Source: Bemisia tabaci (Eukaryota; Arthropoda; Insecta; Hemiptera; Aleyrodidae). From it: a stretch of 64,000 nucleotides of DNA. The position numbers and the translations under genes were made by a program. This document shows positions 22,350-33,331 of the stretch, piece by piece. Each line of letters opens with the position of its first letter. Position 1 is the stretch's first letter. The stretch is from positions 56,506,192 through 56,570,191 of the forward strand of contig NC_092797.1 in the NCBI RefSeq assembly GCF_918797505.1, read 5' to 3'. Below the pieces are notes generated by a model. The model saw only the letters and a list, made by a program, of their open reading frames with translations. It searched no databases and was not told the DNA's origin.

Positions 22350-22485
22350 TCGTTCTGTCCTATGCTTATAATGATTTTCCATGGCGCTTGGATCCGTTTG
22401 ACAGAGCGCGCTATATCTGGGATTCTTTACTCCGCAAAAGGAACTAAAATTGACATTTAGTTCCATGTAGCAGAAATACGTCCGA
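22350..22485. mobile_element. MITE family B, right portion
   Basis: Collinear with 44,590-44,730: TTTTCCATGGCG, CCGTTTGACAGA, GCGCTAT, GGGATTCT, CAAAAGGAACT, then AGAAATACGTCC at the tip. The left tip is absent. Confidence 0.65.
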
Positions 22486-22596
22486 CTATCCTTGGCAACA
22501 TCTCAAAATTTGGTTTTATACCTCAGGTCTGTTCTTGTGCCAACCCAACTATCACTTATTGAAACCCATTGATGATACCTTTTAAGCACTGATTCA

Positions 22597-22797
22597 ACGT
22601 GGGAAAAAATGGATTGCTGATTTGACAGTTAAATTGTTGAAAAATGTGTCCGGCATGTTTCAAATGTACTGGTAAAAAGTTAATTTAACCGCGGGGTGGT
22701 TAGATTAGCATTTTTTATGGTAAATTCTACATTGAAACATGTCGGACATATTATTTAACAATTTAATTGTTAATGAGCAATTTCATTTTTCCCGTGA
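22597..22797. mobile_element. MITE family F, 201 bp
   Basis: CGTGGGAAAAAATGG pairs with CATTTTTCCCGTG at the ends. Inside, AACATGTTTCAA-type sequence and AATTNAATTGTT blocks are mirrored around an AT-rich centre. Related copies are at 24,780-25,177 and 55,374-55,577. Confidence 0.7.
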
Positions 22798-22799
22798 AT

Positions 22800-23177
22800 A
22801 CTGACGCAATATTCTGCCAATGAATCCAATAATTTTGCACAACTGTTGAGCGAATATCGCTTAAGCATCATTGTCTTAACTGAGCTGGCGGACCACTGTC
22901 TAACTGGAGGAAACTTTGTTTCGTGTTTCTAGTCGGTTGCAGCTTTGTTTCCGGGAGTCGGCGCGCCGCAAACACCACCGGATTCTTTTGGCGCAACTTG
23001 AGACGCAACTCGAATGCTCAACGAGCGACTTGTTAAGAGTCGCGCAGTGGTGAGACAATGGAGTCTTCAGGAGAATTTCAACTTCATCGCATTGTTTACT
23101 GTTGAACTCTTATTGACGGGAACTTTGAACCCGTCTGCATAGAGTCGGGCGTAGCGAGTTTGCGCCTCACGCCAGCG
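22800..23177. other. No recognisable feature
   Basis: Mixed composition with no open frame or repeat of note. Confidence 0.3.
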
Positions 23178-23238
23178 CGCCTTCAATTTTGCAGATGCAA
23201 CGCGGACATCCATCAATCACGAATAGTTGCATCTCTGC
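23178..23238 (-). repeat. Short hairpin repeat family J
   Basis: GCGCCTTCAATTTTGCAG, ATGCAACGCGGACATCCATC and CACGAATAGTTGCATC. It is one of the best preserved copies. Confidence 0.65.
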
Positions 23239-23482
23239 GCCGCGCCGTCATCAATGTGCGTTCCTTCCCATGCTCTATCTGTATGTGTATTGTGCTCAAT
23301 TTCGTTTGTCTTAGTTGTGGTGCTTGAAAGACTAGATAAGCAATGCAGCGTTACCTTCGTTTCCTAAAAACATTTTAAAGAAAATTTCGTTACGTAGTGC
23401 TTTTCTTCATACCTTACTTAGAGGCTCACTTTTGAAACATAATGTTCAATTCATCTTAAAAGTAACATGACAACTTTTTTTA

Positions 23483-23741
23483 AATTGGACCGTTTTAAGA
23501 AGAATGTAATTACGCTGCATCAGCTATTGCCAAATGGAATTGAGTACATAATTTTTTATTTAAACACGGTCGTGCGGATTTTTGTGAAAATTTCGGTGAA
23601 TTTTTGCATAGTACAAAGCAAATTCTTTAACATTTTTAAAGGAATCCTCAAAAACTTCCCCTTGTAACAACTCAAACTGCCCAATTGAAAGTGGCAATAG
23701 CTGATGTGGCTTGGTTTCTTTCTGCCAAACGTGGTCCAATT
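23483..23741. mobile_element. MITE family D, 259 bp
   Basis: AATTGGACCG with GCATCAGCTATTGCCAA on the left is mirrored by GGCAATAGCTGATGTGGC and GTGGTCCAATT on the right. The left arm has decayed between the tip and the GCATCAGC block. Confidence 0.7.
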
Positions 23742-23825
23742 TTTTCTAGGTTTTACTGACAGTGATGTATTCATGATTTAATGTGCTCGGTTTTAGATGG
23801 CCTGACAAACTATGCCCTAGTCGAT

Positions 23826-24172
23826 CGTGAAAGAAGAGAAATAAAAATAAGAAAATAAGAAAATGAGAAATATAAGGAAAAGGAATTAGAGAGGAAGAAA
23901 AAGAAAAAAAAAAAAAGAAAAAGAAATAGAAGATGAAAAAGAAAAATGAATAGAAGGAGAAAAAGAGAGAGGAAGTAGAAAAAGAAAAGAAGGAAGAAAA
24001 AAGAAGAGGAAGTAGAAGGAAAAGAAGAAAAAGAAGAAAAAATAAGAAGAAGAAGAAATAGAAGAGGGAGAAAAAGGAAAAAAGAATCGAAAAAGAAAAA
24101 TAAATAGAAGAAAAAGAAATTGAAGGAGAAGGCAAGGAGAAGGAGAAGAAAAAGAAAATAAGAAGAAGAATA
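23826..24172 (+). repeat. Polypurine tract, about 350 bp
   Basis: The plus strand is almost entirely A and G (GAAGAAAAAG-type words, occasional ATA), giving one strand purine and the other pyrimidine. A shorter tract with the same words lies at 24,648-24,708. The long F/S/L-rich minus-strand frames that cover it are low-complexity translations of GAA/AGA repeats, not genes. Confidence 0.9.
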
Positions 24173-24647
24173 CGGTCACCCAGTCGGCCTGAAAATGAGA
24201 AATACTGCCATTGTGCGACGGAACTCCCTGCAAGGAATCTGGATGGAGGAATCCAGGGAGAACACGGAATTACGGCCCGGTGGAACAAGTTCGGCGTGTG
24301 CTGTTTTAGGAGATCAACATGCTAATCTGCTCTGCATTCCTCCCTGGAACGGAAAGGGTGGCGCGCAGGGGGGGGGGGGGGGCATTGAGCCGCGAAGAAA
24401 GTTTCTGGAGAAAGTTGGCGGTGGATCCGGTGATATGGAAATGGAGCGAGCGCTCATCTTAATCACCCGCCGAGCGAACGCTTGATTAGGGATTCATCCC
24501 GGCCAAAAACACGCATCCGCATCACCTGCCATCTTCACTTGCCACCAACTCAGATCCCACTCCCCATCTTCCGTCCGACTACACGCCGAGAAAAACAACG
24601 CAGCAACAACGCTTTACACAGTAGCCATTATTGAAAGTTGGCAAAAT
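24173..24647. other. GC-richer interval with poly-G tract
   Basis: A 15-base G run lies at 24,368-24,382. The 96-codon plus-strand frame through it is glycine-rich only because of that run. Confidence 0.4.
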
Positions 24648-24779
24648 GAGGAAAAATAAATAGAAGGAGAAGAACAAGAAGAAGAAGAAAAAGAAAATAA
24701 GAAGAAGACCGTGTCGATCTTGTTATTCCTCTTTCAAGATAAGTGACCGCAAAATGTTCACATATTGAGTTTTCGGCCG

Positions 24780-25177
24780 AGTACTGGAAAGAATGGATTG
24801 CTGATTTAACAATTCAATTCTTTAAAAAAGTGACCGCCATGTTTCAAATGTACATTTTACAATAGTAATTACGGGTGTGATTAAAGTAGCATTTTTTTAT
24901 TGTAAAATTTATATATTGAAACATGGCAGTTTTTTAACAATTGCATTGTTAAATCTTAGATAGATTGGGTTCCTCATGGGAGAAGACGTAGGGGACGTAC
25001 AGTAAAATCGTGAATGGGTGGCATTCAAGATGAAATCACAAGATGCCATTTACCAGATGACCTCTGGATCGATAGGCAAGGATGCCGGTTAGGTGTCGCA
25101 GAGCGCCCGGGCGCGCTGTAAAGCGACTCGAATGTATGTATTGTTAAATCTCCGATTTGATTTTTTTCCGTGAGTAC
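24780..25177. mobile_element. MITE family F interrupted by a LINE fragment
   Basis: GAGTACTGGAAAGAATGG at the left pairs with TTTTTCCGTGAGTAC at the right. The inner mirrored blocks (GCCATGTTTCAA and TTGAAACATGGC) are intact. The right arm is split by the 183-bp insertion at 24,957-25,139; removing it and one copy of the 12-bp duplication restores a normal F element of about 200 bp. Confidence 0.75.
24957..25139 (+). mobile_element. 5'-truncated LINE, ORF2 C-terminus, with 12-bp target duplication
   Basis: A perfect 12-bp direct repeat ATTGTTAAATCT flanks the insert (24,945-24,956 and 25,140-25,151). The plus strand encodes WVPHGRRRRGRTVKS, one stop, then MGGIQDEITRC and DDLWIDRQGCRLGVAERPG before a terminal stop. 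This fits the basic GRRRRGRP-type tail found at the C-terminus of many LINE ORF2 proteins. The 3' end is ATGTATGT, a simple tail rather than poly-A. Severe 5' truncation and a long target duplication are typical of target-primed reverse transcription. A related tail lies at 58,325-58,440. Confidence 0.75.
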
Positions 25178-25895
25178 TTTTAAGGGCGGATGCATCATAA
25201 AGCCGAGTGATTCTACCATAATAGCTCTTTAAACGCAGGTACGTCCTTATTAAACATTTAAATAGCTGATTTAGAGGAGGAGGTTGCTTAAGTTTAGCAC
25301 TAGTTGAATTGAAATCTCGGAGATTGCAAATGAACTAAAATAGAGTTGAGTGGAACAAATAAGGAGCAAGACAATAATAATGTGCAACACGAGATGGAAA
25401 CCCGACATAAAAAAGAAGGAAAGAAAGACGTAGAAAAAGATGGATGGACGAGATTGTGAAGAGAGCAGGCGAGGAATGGATGGAAACAGCAAGGAATAGG
25501 ATAGAATAGCAAAAGCTCCTACTTTCAGAATAATCGAACCCTAATTAATCAACCAAACTGAACTCCGAACCCGACATACTTCCGCTTTGGAGAGGCCTCT
25601 CCTTAAAAATGACGAGTTTTATTAATATTATTTATTATTATGCTTTAGTTACAAAGAGCATAATGTCCAAGGCAACTTTCCCAGAAAGACTCGAATTTTT
25701 TTCTCATCCAATCACATCGATCGAATCATGAGTGCGTGGTATCTGTAAAATATTGTCTCTGGTCTCAAATATTTTAGTATTCAAACTTCCAAAGGTCAAA
25801 ACGAGGCTTTTGGAAGGTTATGTTTGGTCTGAAAAATGTTGATGAACGATTAATTGGATTTAAAAGGTCATGTGCCCATCGATCCCGGTGACATA
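25178..25895. other. No recognisable feature
   Basis: The plus strand is purine-rich at 25,375-25,510. No protein-like frame is recognised. Confidence 0.3.
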
Positions 25896-26026
25896 ACAAC
25901 GTCGGCCTCCTGATGTAAGGACGTATTTGCACTTCGCAATGAACCCTATCGTCCATTTAACATAATGCTTCCCTGAGCTCATCTCCAAATTCATTTACGA
26001 CTTTTTGTCAGTCAAGCGACGGCAAA
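25896..26026. mobile_element. MITE family U, diverged
   Basis: GTCGGCCTCCTGATGTAAGG and ATGAACCC on the left are mirrored by TGAGCTCATCTCCAAATTC, TTTTTGTCAG and GCGACGGC on the right. Confidence 0.55.
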
Positions 26027-27270
26027 ACGAGGCCTCAAAAATTCCGAGCAGGCTAAAAACACGGATGAACTTGAAAGAGGAAAGTCGAGCCACTAAATGA
26101 AAAAATAACGCGGCATCGAGAGGGTGTGATCCGAGGGATCCGGGGGGGGGGGGGAGGTCTCGCAGGAAGAGATAGAGACGTCGTGTAGTGTGACGTGGAA
26201 AACGGATAAAAGCTTCAAATCTCGAGTTTCCTCGGAATTCAAGCACCTTGGATCCCCCTCTTCACTTAATCGGGGTCTCGCGGTTGTTTCCTCTCAGCTT
26301 TTGAATGCTTTTAAATTAAATATCGCCGGCGAACCTCCACGGTGTTGCACCGAAGGATAAGTAAATGAAAACTCCCGGATATCTGTCGGGGTCTATATAG
26401 TTTTGAGAGGTTTTATGACGCGATAAAGTCTAAAATACCCTCATACGGAGAAAATGAACACTACACGTTCCATTGTTGATTCACTTAACCGTTTTAGGGT
26501 ACTTGAGACTGTCTAAGGCACGACATTGGTGGAGATTTCATACAGACATGGGTTGAAATTACTAAAAATTTGACTTTATATGATTATTTTACAGCCAATT
26601 TTGCCAAAATCATAATACACTATATCGATTTATATTGAAAACTATTTTTAACCTTACATCTGCAAAATTCCTTATTCGCAAATAAATGTTTATTGATAAA
26701 AGTTGGCAACAATTATTCTCTTTTCATTCAAGGTTTCTTTCATTTTTGGGCCCTAGGCAGTTTGCATACGACTGAGTGCCCATACTCTTCTTGTGAATGC
26801 ACTTTAGAGAATTCGGAATTAGAGTTTTAATTTTTTTTTTTTTTTTTTTTTTTAAATGGAAAGCGTTCTCAAGAATATGACAGAGTAAAGTGCGCACGGT
26901 TTGGTTCATATTTATGCCACTCTGGGGCATAAACATGCACTTTAACGTGAAAAAAAAAAACCCGCAATAATTTTTCCTTCCTTTTTTAATAAGAGATATC
27001 TTCAGTTTTTCCCGCGAAGAGAGGAAAGATGCAGGGAAATTTTTTCTTCTGGAAACATTTTTGTGAAAACAAGATGTATTGAATTTTTCTCCCAAAATAA
27101 TGTAACTCTACGAGGAAACTTGTTCATCCATAACATTTCTGTTTGCAGTAAGTGCGAATTGACGTAAAGAACATACATTTTCTTAATTATGAGTTTAATT
27201 CGAAAACTTGCAAAGCGTCCACCGTATTCTACGTAAAGTTTTTAAAGGGTTCTTAATTTTGTACTTTGTC
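26027..27270. other. No gene seen; homopolymers
   Basis: G run of 13 at 26,142-26,154 and T run of about 23 at 26,831-26,853. The 123-codon minus frame (26,724-27,095) owes its lysine string to the T run and is rejected as coding. Confidence 0.35.
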
Positions 27271-27516
27271 CACTGCCGTACTAAAGAAGAACGCCTTGTG
27301 ACTTGTGAGCCTTCAGACGTCACCGAATTTCTTTTGACAAATCGCGAATTTTCAGACGAATTCATAATTCTTTCTCTTCCGATTTTTCAGAGAGCTTCGT
27401 TGCGAATTTTATCTTAAATATATCGTAAAATTTCAGAATTTCAAAATAACTATTTTCTTAGAGGAAATTTGGTGACATTAGAATGATCACGCTAAGTTTT
27501 TCCTCAGCACGTCAGT
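27271..27516. mobile_element. MITE family A, 246 bp
   Basis: CACTGCCGTACTAAAGAAGA at the left and GTTTTTCCTCAGCACGTCAGT at the right, with CCGAATTTCTTTTGAC and GAGGAAATTTGGTGAC as the mirrored inner blocks. Confidence 0.7.
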
Positions 27517-27597
27517 CCAGTCGTCCATTGAGAAACATAAGAATGTCCCAACGATGTTTTTCCTGTGGATGGAGGAGCTGTCCGCAATTCGGCCACT

Positions 27598-27990
27598 CAG
27601 ATACCGTCGCCCCTCTGACAAAAGGGCGTATCACAATTTCCTCGTGAGCCCTCTCCTCAATACTGCCGCGCTAAGGAAAAGCGCCGTATGAACATTCGAG
27701 AGTTGCCAAATTTCCTCTCAGAAAATAATTATTTTTTATGAAAGTCATGGATCTTTTTTCTTGAAATTTTTAGGAACATTGGGTGAAATTGTGAACAAAA
27801 TTATTTGAATAAACGGAGGAAAAATATTTACAAATTTTCCCGAAAATTCATGATTTACCAATAGAAATTTAGCAACGCCTGAAGGTTCATGCGGTGTTTT
27901 TTCCTTAGCACGGCAGAATCTAACTTCAAGCTTTTCACGGCTCACATGGAAATAGAGATACGCCCTTTTGTCACTGGTGGAACTATAGTG
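27598..27990. mobile_element. MITE family U split by a family A insertion
   Basis: The left half (ACCGTCGCCCCTCTGAC, AAGGGCGTATCACAATTTCC, GAGCCCT) ends at about 27,655. The right half (CGGCTCACATGGAAATAGAG, ATACGCCCTTTTGTCA) starts at about 27,936. Between them sits a full A element (27,662-27,917). The A element is therefore the younger insertion. Confidence 0.65.
27662..27917. mobile_element. MITE family A, full copy nested in family U
   Basis: ACTGCCGCGCTAAGGAAAAG at the left and TTCCTTAGCACGGCAG at the right, with GTTGCCAAATTTCC mirrored by GAAATTTAGCAACGCC. At 256 bp it is one of the best preserved copies. Confidence 0.8.
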
Positions 27991-28398
27991 AGGAGTCAAT
28001 CATCCGTGCTCACATCCTCATCTCGCGGCGATAATTACAGCCGTAATCCACCGGAAACACCGGGCATACGAGTGACGAGAGGTTTTTCCGAGCGCCCCGC
28101 AAAACTTTCCTCGCACGAAAAGTTTCTCCCATTCCTCGCGTCCATCGTTGCCAGATTGTGCTGAAAAATCAGAACATTCTCCATTTAAACCCGTTTAAAA
28201 GATCTTAATTAAAGGGCGCAACCCGGCAACCTTGCTCGCGTCACAGCGCGCGGGAAAAGGCGGAGAGCCCCGCTCTGCCGCTTTTGTTGGACGCTAATCA
28301 CCGGACCTCCAAATGAATGGACTTGGTCACCAAGGAAAGGACAAAAAGCGTAAGTACAAGTTTTAGGACACCCAACGCAAAACCGCAGTGATGACTCA
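27991..28398. other. No recognisable feature
   Basis: Slightly GC-rich and carries no motif or repeat I can name. Confidence 0.3.
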
Positions 28399-28512
28399 TG
28401 AATGCAACTATTCCTTGCCGATGGATGCACGAGGCTGTCTCGGTGGTAAATGCCAAGGCGCAACTATTCGTTCTTCATGGATGTCCGCGTTGCAGACCCA
28501 GAAAATGAAGGC
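28399..28512 (+). repeat. Two tandem copies of hairpin repeat J
   Basis: AATGCAACTATTCCTTGCCG at 28,401 and GCAACTATTCGTTCTTCATGG at 28,460 each begin a unit. The second continues GTCCGCGTTGCAGA and ends TGAAGGC. Confidence 0.6.
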
Positions 28513-28587
28513 TCTCTACCTTTCTCATTAGCAAGGCCTGAGTGGAACTACTTTTGCTCGTTGGATCCCCGCAAAATCGCAAATGCG

Positions 28588-28640
28588 CGGCTTGGAACAC
28601 AAGGCGCATAAGTGCAGTTCTAAAAATTCGAGTAGACCCA
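28588..28640 (+). repeat. Repeat family O
   Basis: GGCTTGGAACACAAGGCGCATAAGTGCAGTT; the same word recurs inverted at 29,163-29,215 (AACTGCAGTTATGCGCCTTGTC) and directly at 60,970-61,022. The boundaries are not defined. Confidence 0.5.
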
Positions 28641-30808
28641 GCCGCCTCTGCTGCGTGCCAAAGCTCGTTATGCTCAACAGGTGAGATACGTGAAAACGAC
28701 TGGACCTCACTAAAGGCACAGTGGATACAAACAGGAAGGACAGGCGAAGGGGAAACAGCAGAGATCCAGACCATTTTGTGATTTTCTATGTTGGAAAAGG
28801 AAGGATGGAAATTAAAGCAAAATCGTGGGCTCGGAAGCATGTCTTTCATCAAAATTGAGTCGTGCGCATTCTTTGGTAATTCAAGGTTCTATCAGAAAAC
28901 CAAGCGATTTTCTCAGGAAGTCATTTGACGCGGAGAAAACAACGGATGGGATAAGTGCATTTTTTTTAGAGGGGACGTGGGATAGGTGCGACCTACCGTC
29001 TCTTTAAACCTAACTGCTGGCTTCAATTTGGCTCAACTGAGCTGAAAATTTCAGAAGCCGTCCATGAAGGCGTGAGACAAACACTTGTAAATTTTGAAGG
29101 TATTCGGAGCACTTTATAGGTCCAAGAAAAATCCAGAACTATAAACTTTTTTTTTTCGAAGTAACAAAAACTGCAGTTATGCGCCTTGTCTTCCAAGCCC
29201 CTCAAATCTACTCTCTGCAATGAGAAATAATGAAGGCGCTTGGTTTTTCTTTCTGTACAAAGGGTGTCCCACGGTTCAAGCACCGCACCGCGCAGGAATG
29301 AAATCAATGGTTCGTAGCTTTGATGCTACCATTAAAAATCTGATTCTTGAAAAATTCCCATGCAAAAAACTTTTCCTGTGGATTGTTACAACATGTGAAG
29401 GGTCATTCGGAAAAATTGCATAAGGTCACCAATAGTATGTTACTTCGACTACTACACCGAAGTGTTACTTCGACTGTTCAACTTTTTCGTTCTTCTACTC
29501 CAATATAAATTTACTGAACCCTGCACAGAATGTTCCGGGGAATTACCTCTTCGAATTAGAATATTCAAGATGGAAACAAATAAAATAAAGAACTTCTGAA
29601 TGATAAAGGAACGTATCAAAATCTGCAAAATCTCAGCAGCGGCAAATGCCTGCGTGTGTAGCCTTTTCACGGATGATCCTCCTTGTGTCTCCCGAAATAT
29701 TCGCCTCCAGCCTCCATGCAGTGAATTTCTTTACGTGGGGACTGTCCCGGGTCACAAACATGACCCGACTTCTAAATTTGCAATATCCTGCAAATAAGAA
29801 GAACTGAAGTATGTCAAAGCGGTCCCGCGCGCAGAAAAAAAAGAAGAAAAAAAGTCGGCCACAAAAGCAGTAAAAATAAAAAGAATTTATACATACATAC
29901 GTCGATGTAGCCTTTCGGCCTTTTCGAAGCGTTAGTCAAATATATCTGACCCCGTTCCCACGGGAACCTCCGGGATAAGATTTGCTTTTGGAGTCGAGAC
30001 ATCCGAGCCGCGCAGCTTAATTTAGGCTCCGCAGCGGTGTTGCCACTTCGCACAAAAAACCCTGTTGTCTGCCAGAGGCTGGGTATGAAATTTTGTAAGG
30101 GCTTGTTACATCCAGAAAATATTTTATCCCTCGCCATGGATTTAGCTCCCTTTTCTGACTGTTGACAAAGGAGGATTTTCAAATAAAATCGACTTAGGCG
30201 TTTTTAGGATTAGTCCCGCGTTCATTATGACTATATACATTTGTGAGACTAAATTCCCTAATTTTTCATTTGCTTTCTTGGAAAAGAAAAAATAAATAAA
30301 TACATCTAAAAACTAACGCCAAAATACTTTGACTTTCCTTGTATTTCTCTGAGCGCAACCGAAAAATCCCAGTGAAAAATTGAAGATTATCAGGGCGACC
30401 TGGCAGCGTGCAGGCCCGTCGAATCGTAGGTTTACAGGTGCACGCGAGTCGGTTCCGGAGGGACCGCGAGGACACGTAGAAGAGAGGGAAATCAAATAAA
30501 TGGAAAAATTGTTGCGGAGGGATCGAGGGCGGGGGGGGGGGGGAGAATAAAAAAGACGCTTTTTCTTCGCTCTCGATCCCCGATTCCGCTCCGAGACGAA
30601 GAAATTTCTATTTTTAAAGTTCCTACGAGCATCGTTTGTTCGGGTATTCCCGCCCAAATGAGAGATATCGGCCTATAGGTACGTAGCTCAGGGGGCTGGA
30701 TTTGCATCCTAACCAATTGTGATGGGGCCTTTCCGAGGAAAGATTTACTCAACCGGGGAGACTTTTTATCAAAGGGATTCTAACCAAGACAGTATATTTT
30801 CCAGATCC
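28641..30808. other. No gene identified
   Basis: It contains the inverted O repeat at 29,163-29,215, a purine-rich patch at 29,838-29,855 and a 13-base G run at 30,531-30,543. Frames of up to 125 codons occur, but none resembles a known family and several overlap on opposite strands. Confidence 0.3.
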
Positions 30809-31083
30809 TGCGGGCTGATTGTTGAAATCGGTAGCCCAAGCGATAGACAAAGAAGACGAAAAGGATATGGAGGGATCCTATTGGTGGAAGCGGCTGGTTG
30901 CAATGGACAAAGGAGGTAGGTAATAGACTAACTAACGGCAACCCACAAGAGACCCTTTACTTCGTCCATTATTTTCTCCCCTGGTCTCTAAGAGCCACCC
31001 ATTTCATCAAATAGGATCGCTCCATGCTCCTTATGTCTTCTTTGGCTATTGCTTTGTCTACCAATTCAAAAATCAGCCCGCAG
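30809..31083. mobile_element. MITE family K, full copy, 275 bp
   Basis: TGCGGGCTGATTGTTGAAAT, GCGATAGACAAAGAAGACGA and AGGGATCCTATTGG on the left are mirrored by AATAGGATCGCTCC, GTCTTCTTTGGC, GCTTTGTCTACC and AAAATCAGCCCGCA on the right. It is the clearest example of the family. Confidence 0.8.
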
Positions 31084-31227
31084 CAGTGCAAACTTCCCTA
31101 TGGTGTAAAAGTTACTATCGGAGGTCAATCAGAAACTAAAGAGAGACCCTTCACTGACCAATTGTTGACGGGTGGGATGTTTTACTTTTGGGATTTTAAC
31201 ACTCCTAATGAACAATGGGGCTGCATT

Positions 31228-31325
31228 TTACAATTTGCAATTACCATTTCTGACTGCGTTGAAAAACATCGTGTGTACCATTAGTTTCCCTCTAGACAAA
31301 AGTGTTTTTACGAATCTGCCTGAGA
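31228..31325. mobile_element. MITE family C, partial
   Basis: TTACAATTTGCAATTACCAT, CTGACTGCG and GTACCATTAGTTTCCCT match family C; the right tip is lost. Confidence 0.45.
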
Positions 31326-32284
31326 TAAGTGTGTTTAAATGGGAATTTCCGCCAGATGCCGTTACCTGGTGCATTTTCTCTCTTTTAACTCTCTATAGTA
31401 TAAGCTCCAAGACCTCCTAAATTTGCATCTCTGGTAACGCTTATTTCCAGCGTTCTACCGGGCCGATTTTCATGATTTTTGCGGCCATCGACAGGCAATT
31501 GTGTCCAAACGAGCTCGCTTTATTCAAGTTTTGAAAATATTCGTATGACCCAGGTTTTTTTGTACTACGTAGTAAAGTTACGAATTCTCCCATTTAAACA
31601 ATGTAAATTTTTATTTGTTATCACAGTTCGTTTGAGCATTCTACTGGGCCGATTTCCAAGATGTTTGCGTTTATCGACAGATGATAGTCGCTAGATGAGC
31701 TTGCTGTAATCAGAATTTGAAAAAAGGACCCAAGCTTTTCTATATAAAAGTAGATCAGAGAGCTTAAAAAGGGGGGGGGGGGAGTTTGAAATTCTCGTCA
31801 GTGAAAAATGGCGGGAATTTCAAATTTAGCGGGAAACTCAACTAACTGGAAAATGTTGAATCTTAGTCTTTTAGCAGGGCACGTGAATGGAAGGTATGAT
31901 CCTTTGCTACAGACTATCCAAACGCGACAAAACGCTCCGTTCCATTTTGTTCTATAGTCGGCGTGAAGTTTAAAATAAATGCCGATTTTTACATTCGATT
32001 CTTATTGGTCCAATCGCTCCCGGCCAGAGAAAGATTGGACAATGAGAGTCGGGTATGAACATTTTTCTTTTTTTTTGGTCGTTCTTTTGTCGACGCGGGC
32101 CCAAGAGAGCTCGGAGCGCACTCTGGGGGTTGGGCCGCGCAGCGGCCAAAGGGCATACCCCATAGTATTTTTATAATGATTTTCATATCAGAAAAAAACT
32201 ATGAAAAATACTCCGGAATCTGTTCTTTATAAGCACTCTCAGATAAAGCAATAAAAAACTTGCGTGCAAATGCTCCATTTCGAA
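31326..32284. other. No gene identified
   Basis: G run of 12 at 31,771-31,782. GCATTCTACTGGGCCGATTT-like words occur twice (31,450 and 31,635), suggesting a weak local duplication. Confidence 0.3.
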
Positions 32285-32400
32285 CTTAATTCTCCGAAAA
32301 AGTGGAAGAAAAATATTCACGAAAATTCTCGATTGGTCAAAGGAAATATCGCAACGTCTGAAGACTCATACGTCGTTTTTTCCTTAGCTGACATTTCAGT
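32285..32400. mobile_element. MITE family A, right half
   Basis: CTCCGAAAAAGTGGAAGAAA, GGAAATATCGCAACGTCTG and ATACGTCGTTTTTTCCTTAG match the right half of family A. Confidence 0.6.
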
Positions 32401-32521
32401 CTCCTCTGTATTTTGCCCACTCTACAGATGATAGGGTCTCACGAATTAAGTCAGTCCGCAGATCCCGTTTTCATAACGCGACTCGATGAGCCTTTGCTTC
32501 TCATAAACGCCGCGACACGAC

Positions 32522-32777
32522 GGCTGCCGCGCTTCGTAAAAAAACCGTTTAAACATTCAATGGTTGCCAAATTTCCTCCGATAAAATGTTCATTATCAAG
32601 GATTGATTATGAATATTTTTCCTTGAAATTTCCAGAAACTTGAGGACAGACTGCGAGAAAAATTATCTGAGAAATTGTAGGAAAAATATTGATAAGTTCA
32701 TCGAGAAATTTGTATTTGATACTGGGAAATTTGTCAAGGCCTGAAGGTTCATATGGCGTTTTTCCTAGGCACGGCAT
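32522..32777. mobile_element. MITE family A, 256 bp
   Basis: GGCTGCCGCGCTTCG at the left, GTTGCCAAATTTCCTCCG, central TTTTCCTTGAAATTTCCAG, then CATATGGCGTTTTTCCTAGG and CACGGCA at the right. Confidence 0.75.
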
Positions 32778-32817
32778 CGGAGACGAGCGCAGCGGGGCGA
32801 ACGTAACGACGTGTTCT

Positions 32818-32937
32818 ATCGTGGCTCGCCTCTCCAACTCCGCATGAGCCCCTCAAAGTATGGATTCCTAGCTAAAAGAAGGCTCGTGCGGGAATTGAGA
32901 CGCGCTGTTACGTCAGACGGACGAGGATATTGCGAGC
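32818..32937. mobile_element. MITE family U, left arm decayed
   Basis: ATCGTGGCTCGCC, CCGCATGAGCCCC, then GGCTCGTGCGGGAATTGAGA, TTACGTCAGACGG and GAGGATATTGCG. A 16-base C run follows at 33,103-33,118. Confidence 0.55.
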
Positions 32938-33331
32938 ATATTTCACGTTTATGCGCGATAAAAATGTAGCCGGGGCTCTGCATTAGCGCGATGCGCTCGG
33001 CCGCGCCGCGCCGTGCATAATGTGCAGTTATGCACGCATCGCAGTCATGCAGTCTATTGATTCTCCTCCACCGGCTTGTTGAGCTCTTCATCAACCCTAA
33101 CACCCCCCCCCCCCCCCCGAGTCAGGGCACCGACAAAGTCGCTTCTCGCCATGTTCTCTTGTTTTACATGCTTATTTTGCGCTCGCTCATTGTCAGATCT
33201 CCGTTGAAATCCCTCAAATGAACGAGTTAATCGAAGGAAAGCGTCATCGACAAAAGTCAGGTTCTAGGGAACGTGAAAAAACTTGATTTTTTCGGAAATT
33301 CTTCGTATTACTGCAGCGCAGCTAAAAAGGG

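Noticed and set aside
23746..24288. The longest open frame (180 codons, minus strand)
   Set aside because: It is the translation of a polypurine tract, giving almost only F, S, L and Y; no real protein signature.
26724..27095. 123-codon minus-strand frame
   Set aside because: It is held open by a 23-base T run encoding a lysine string; no recognisable motif.
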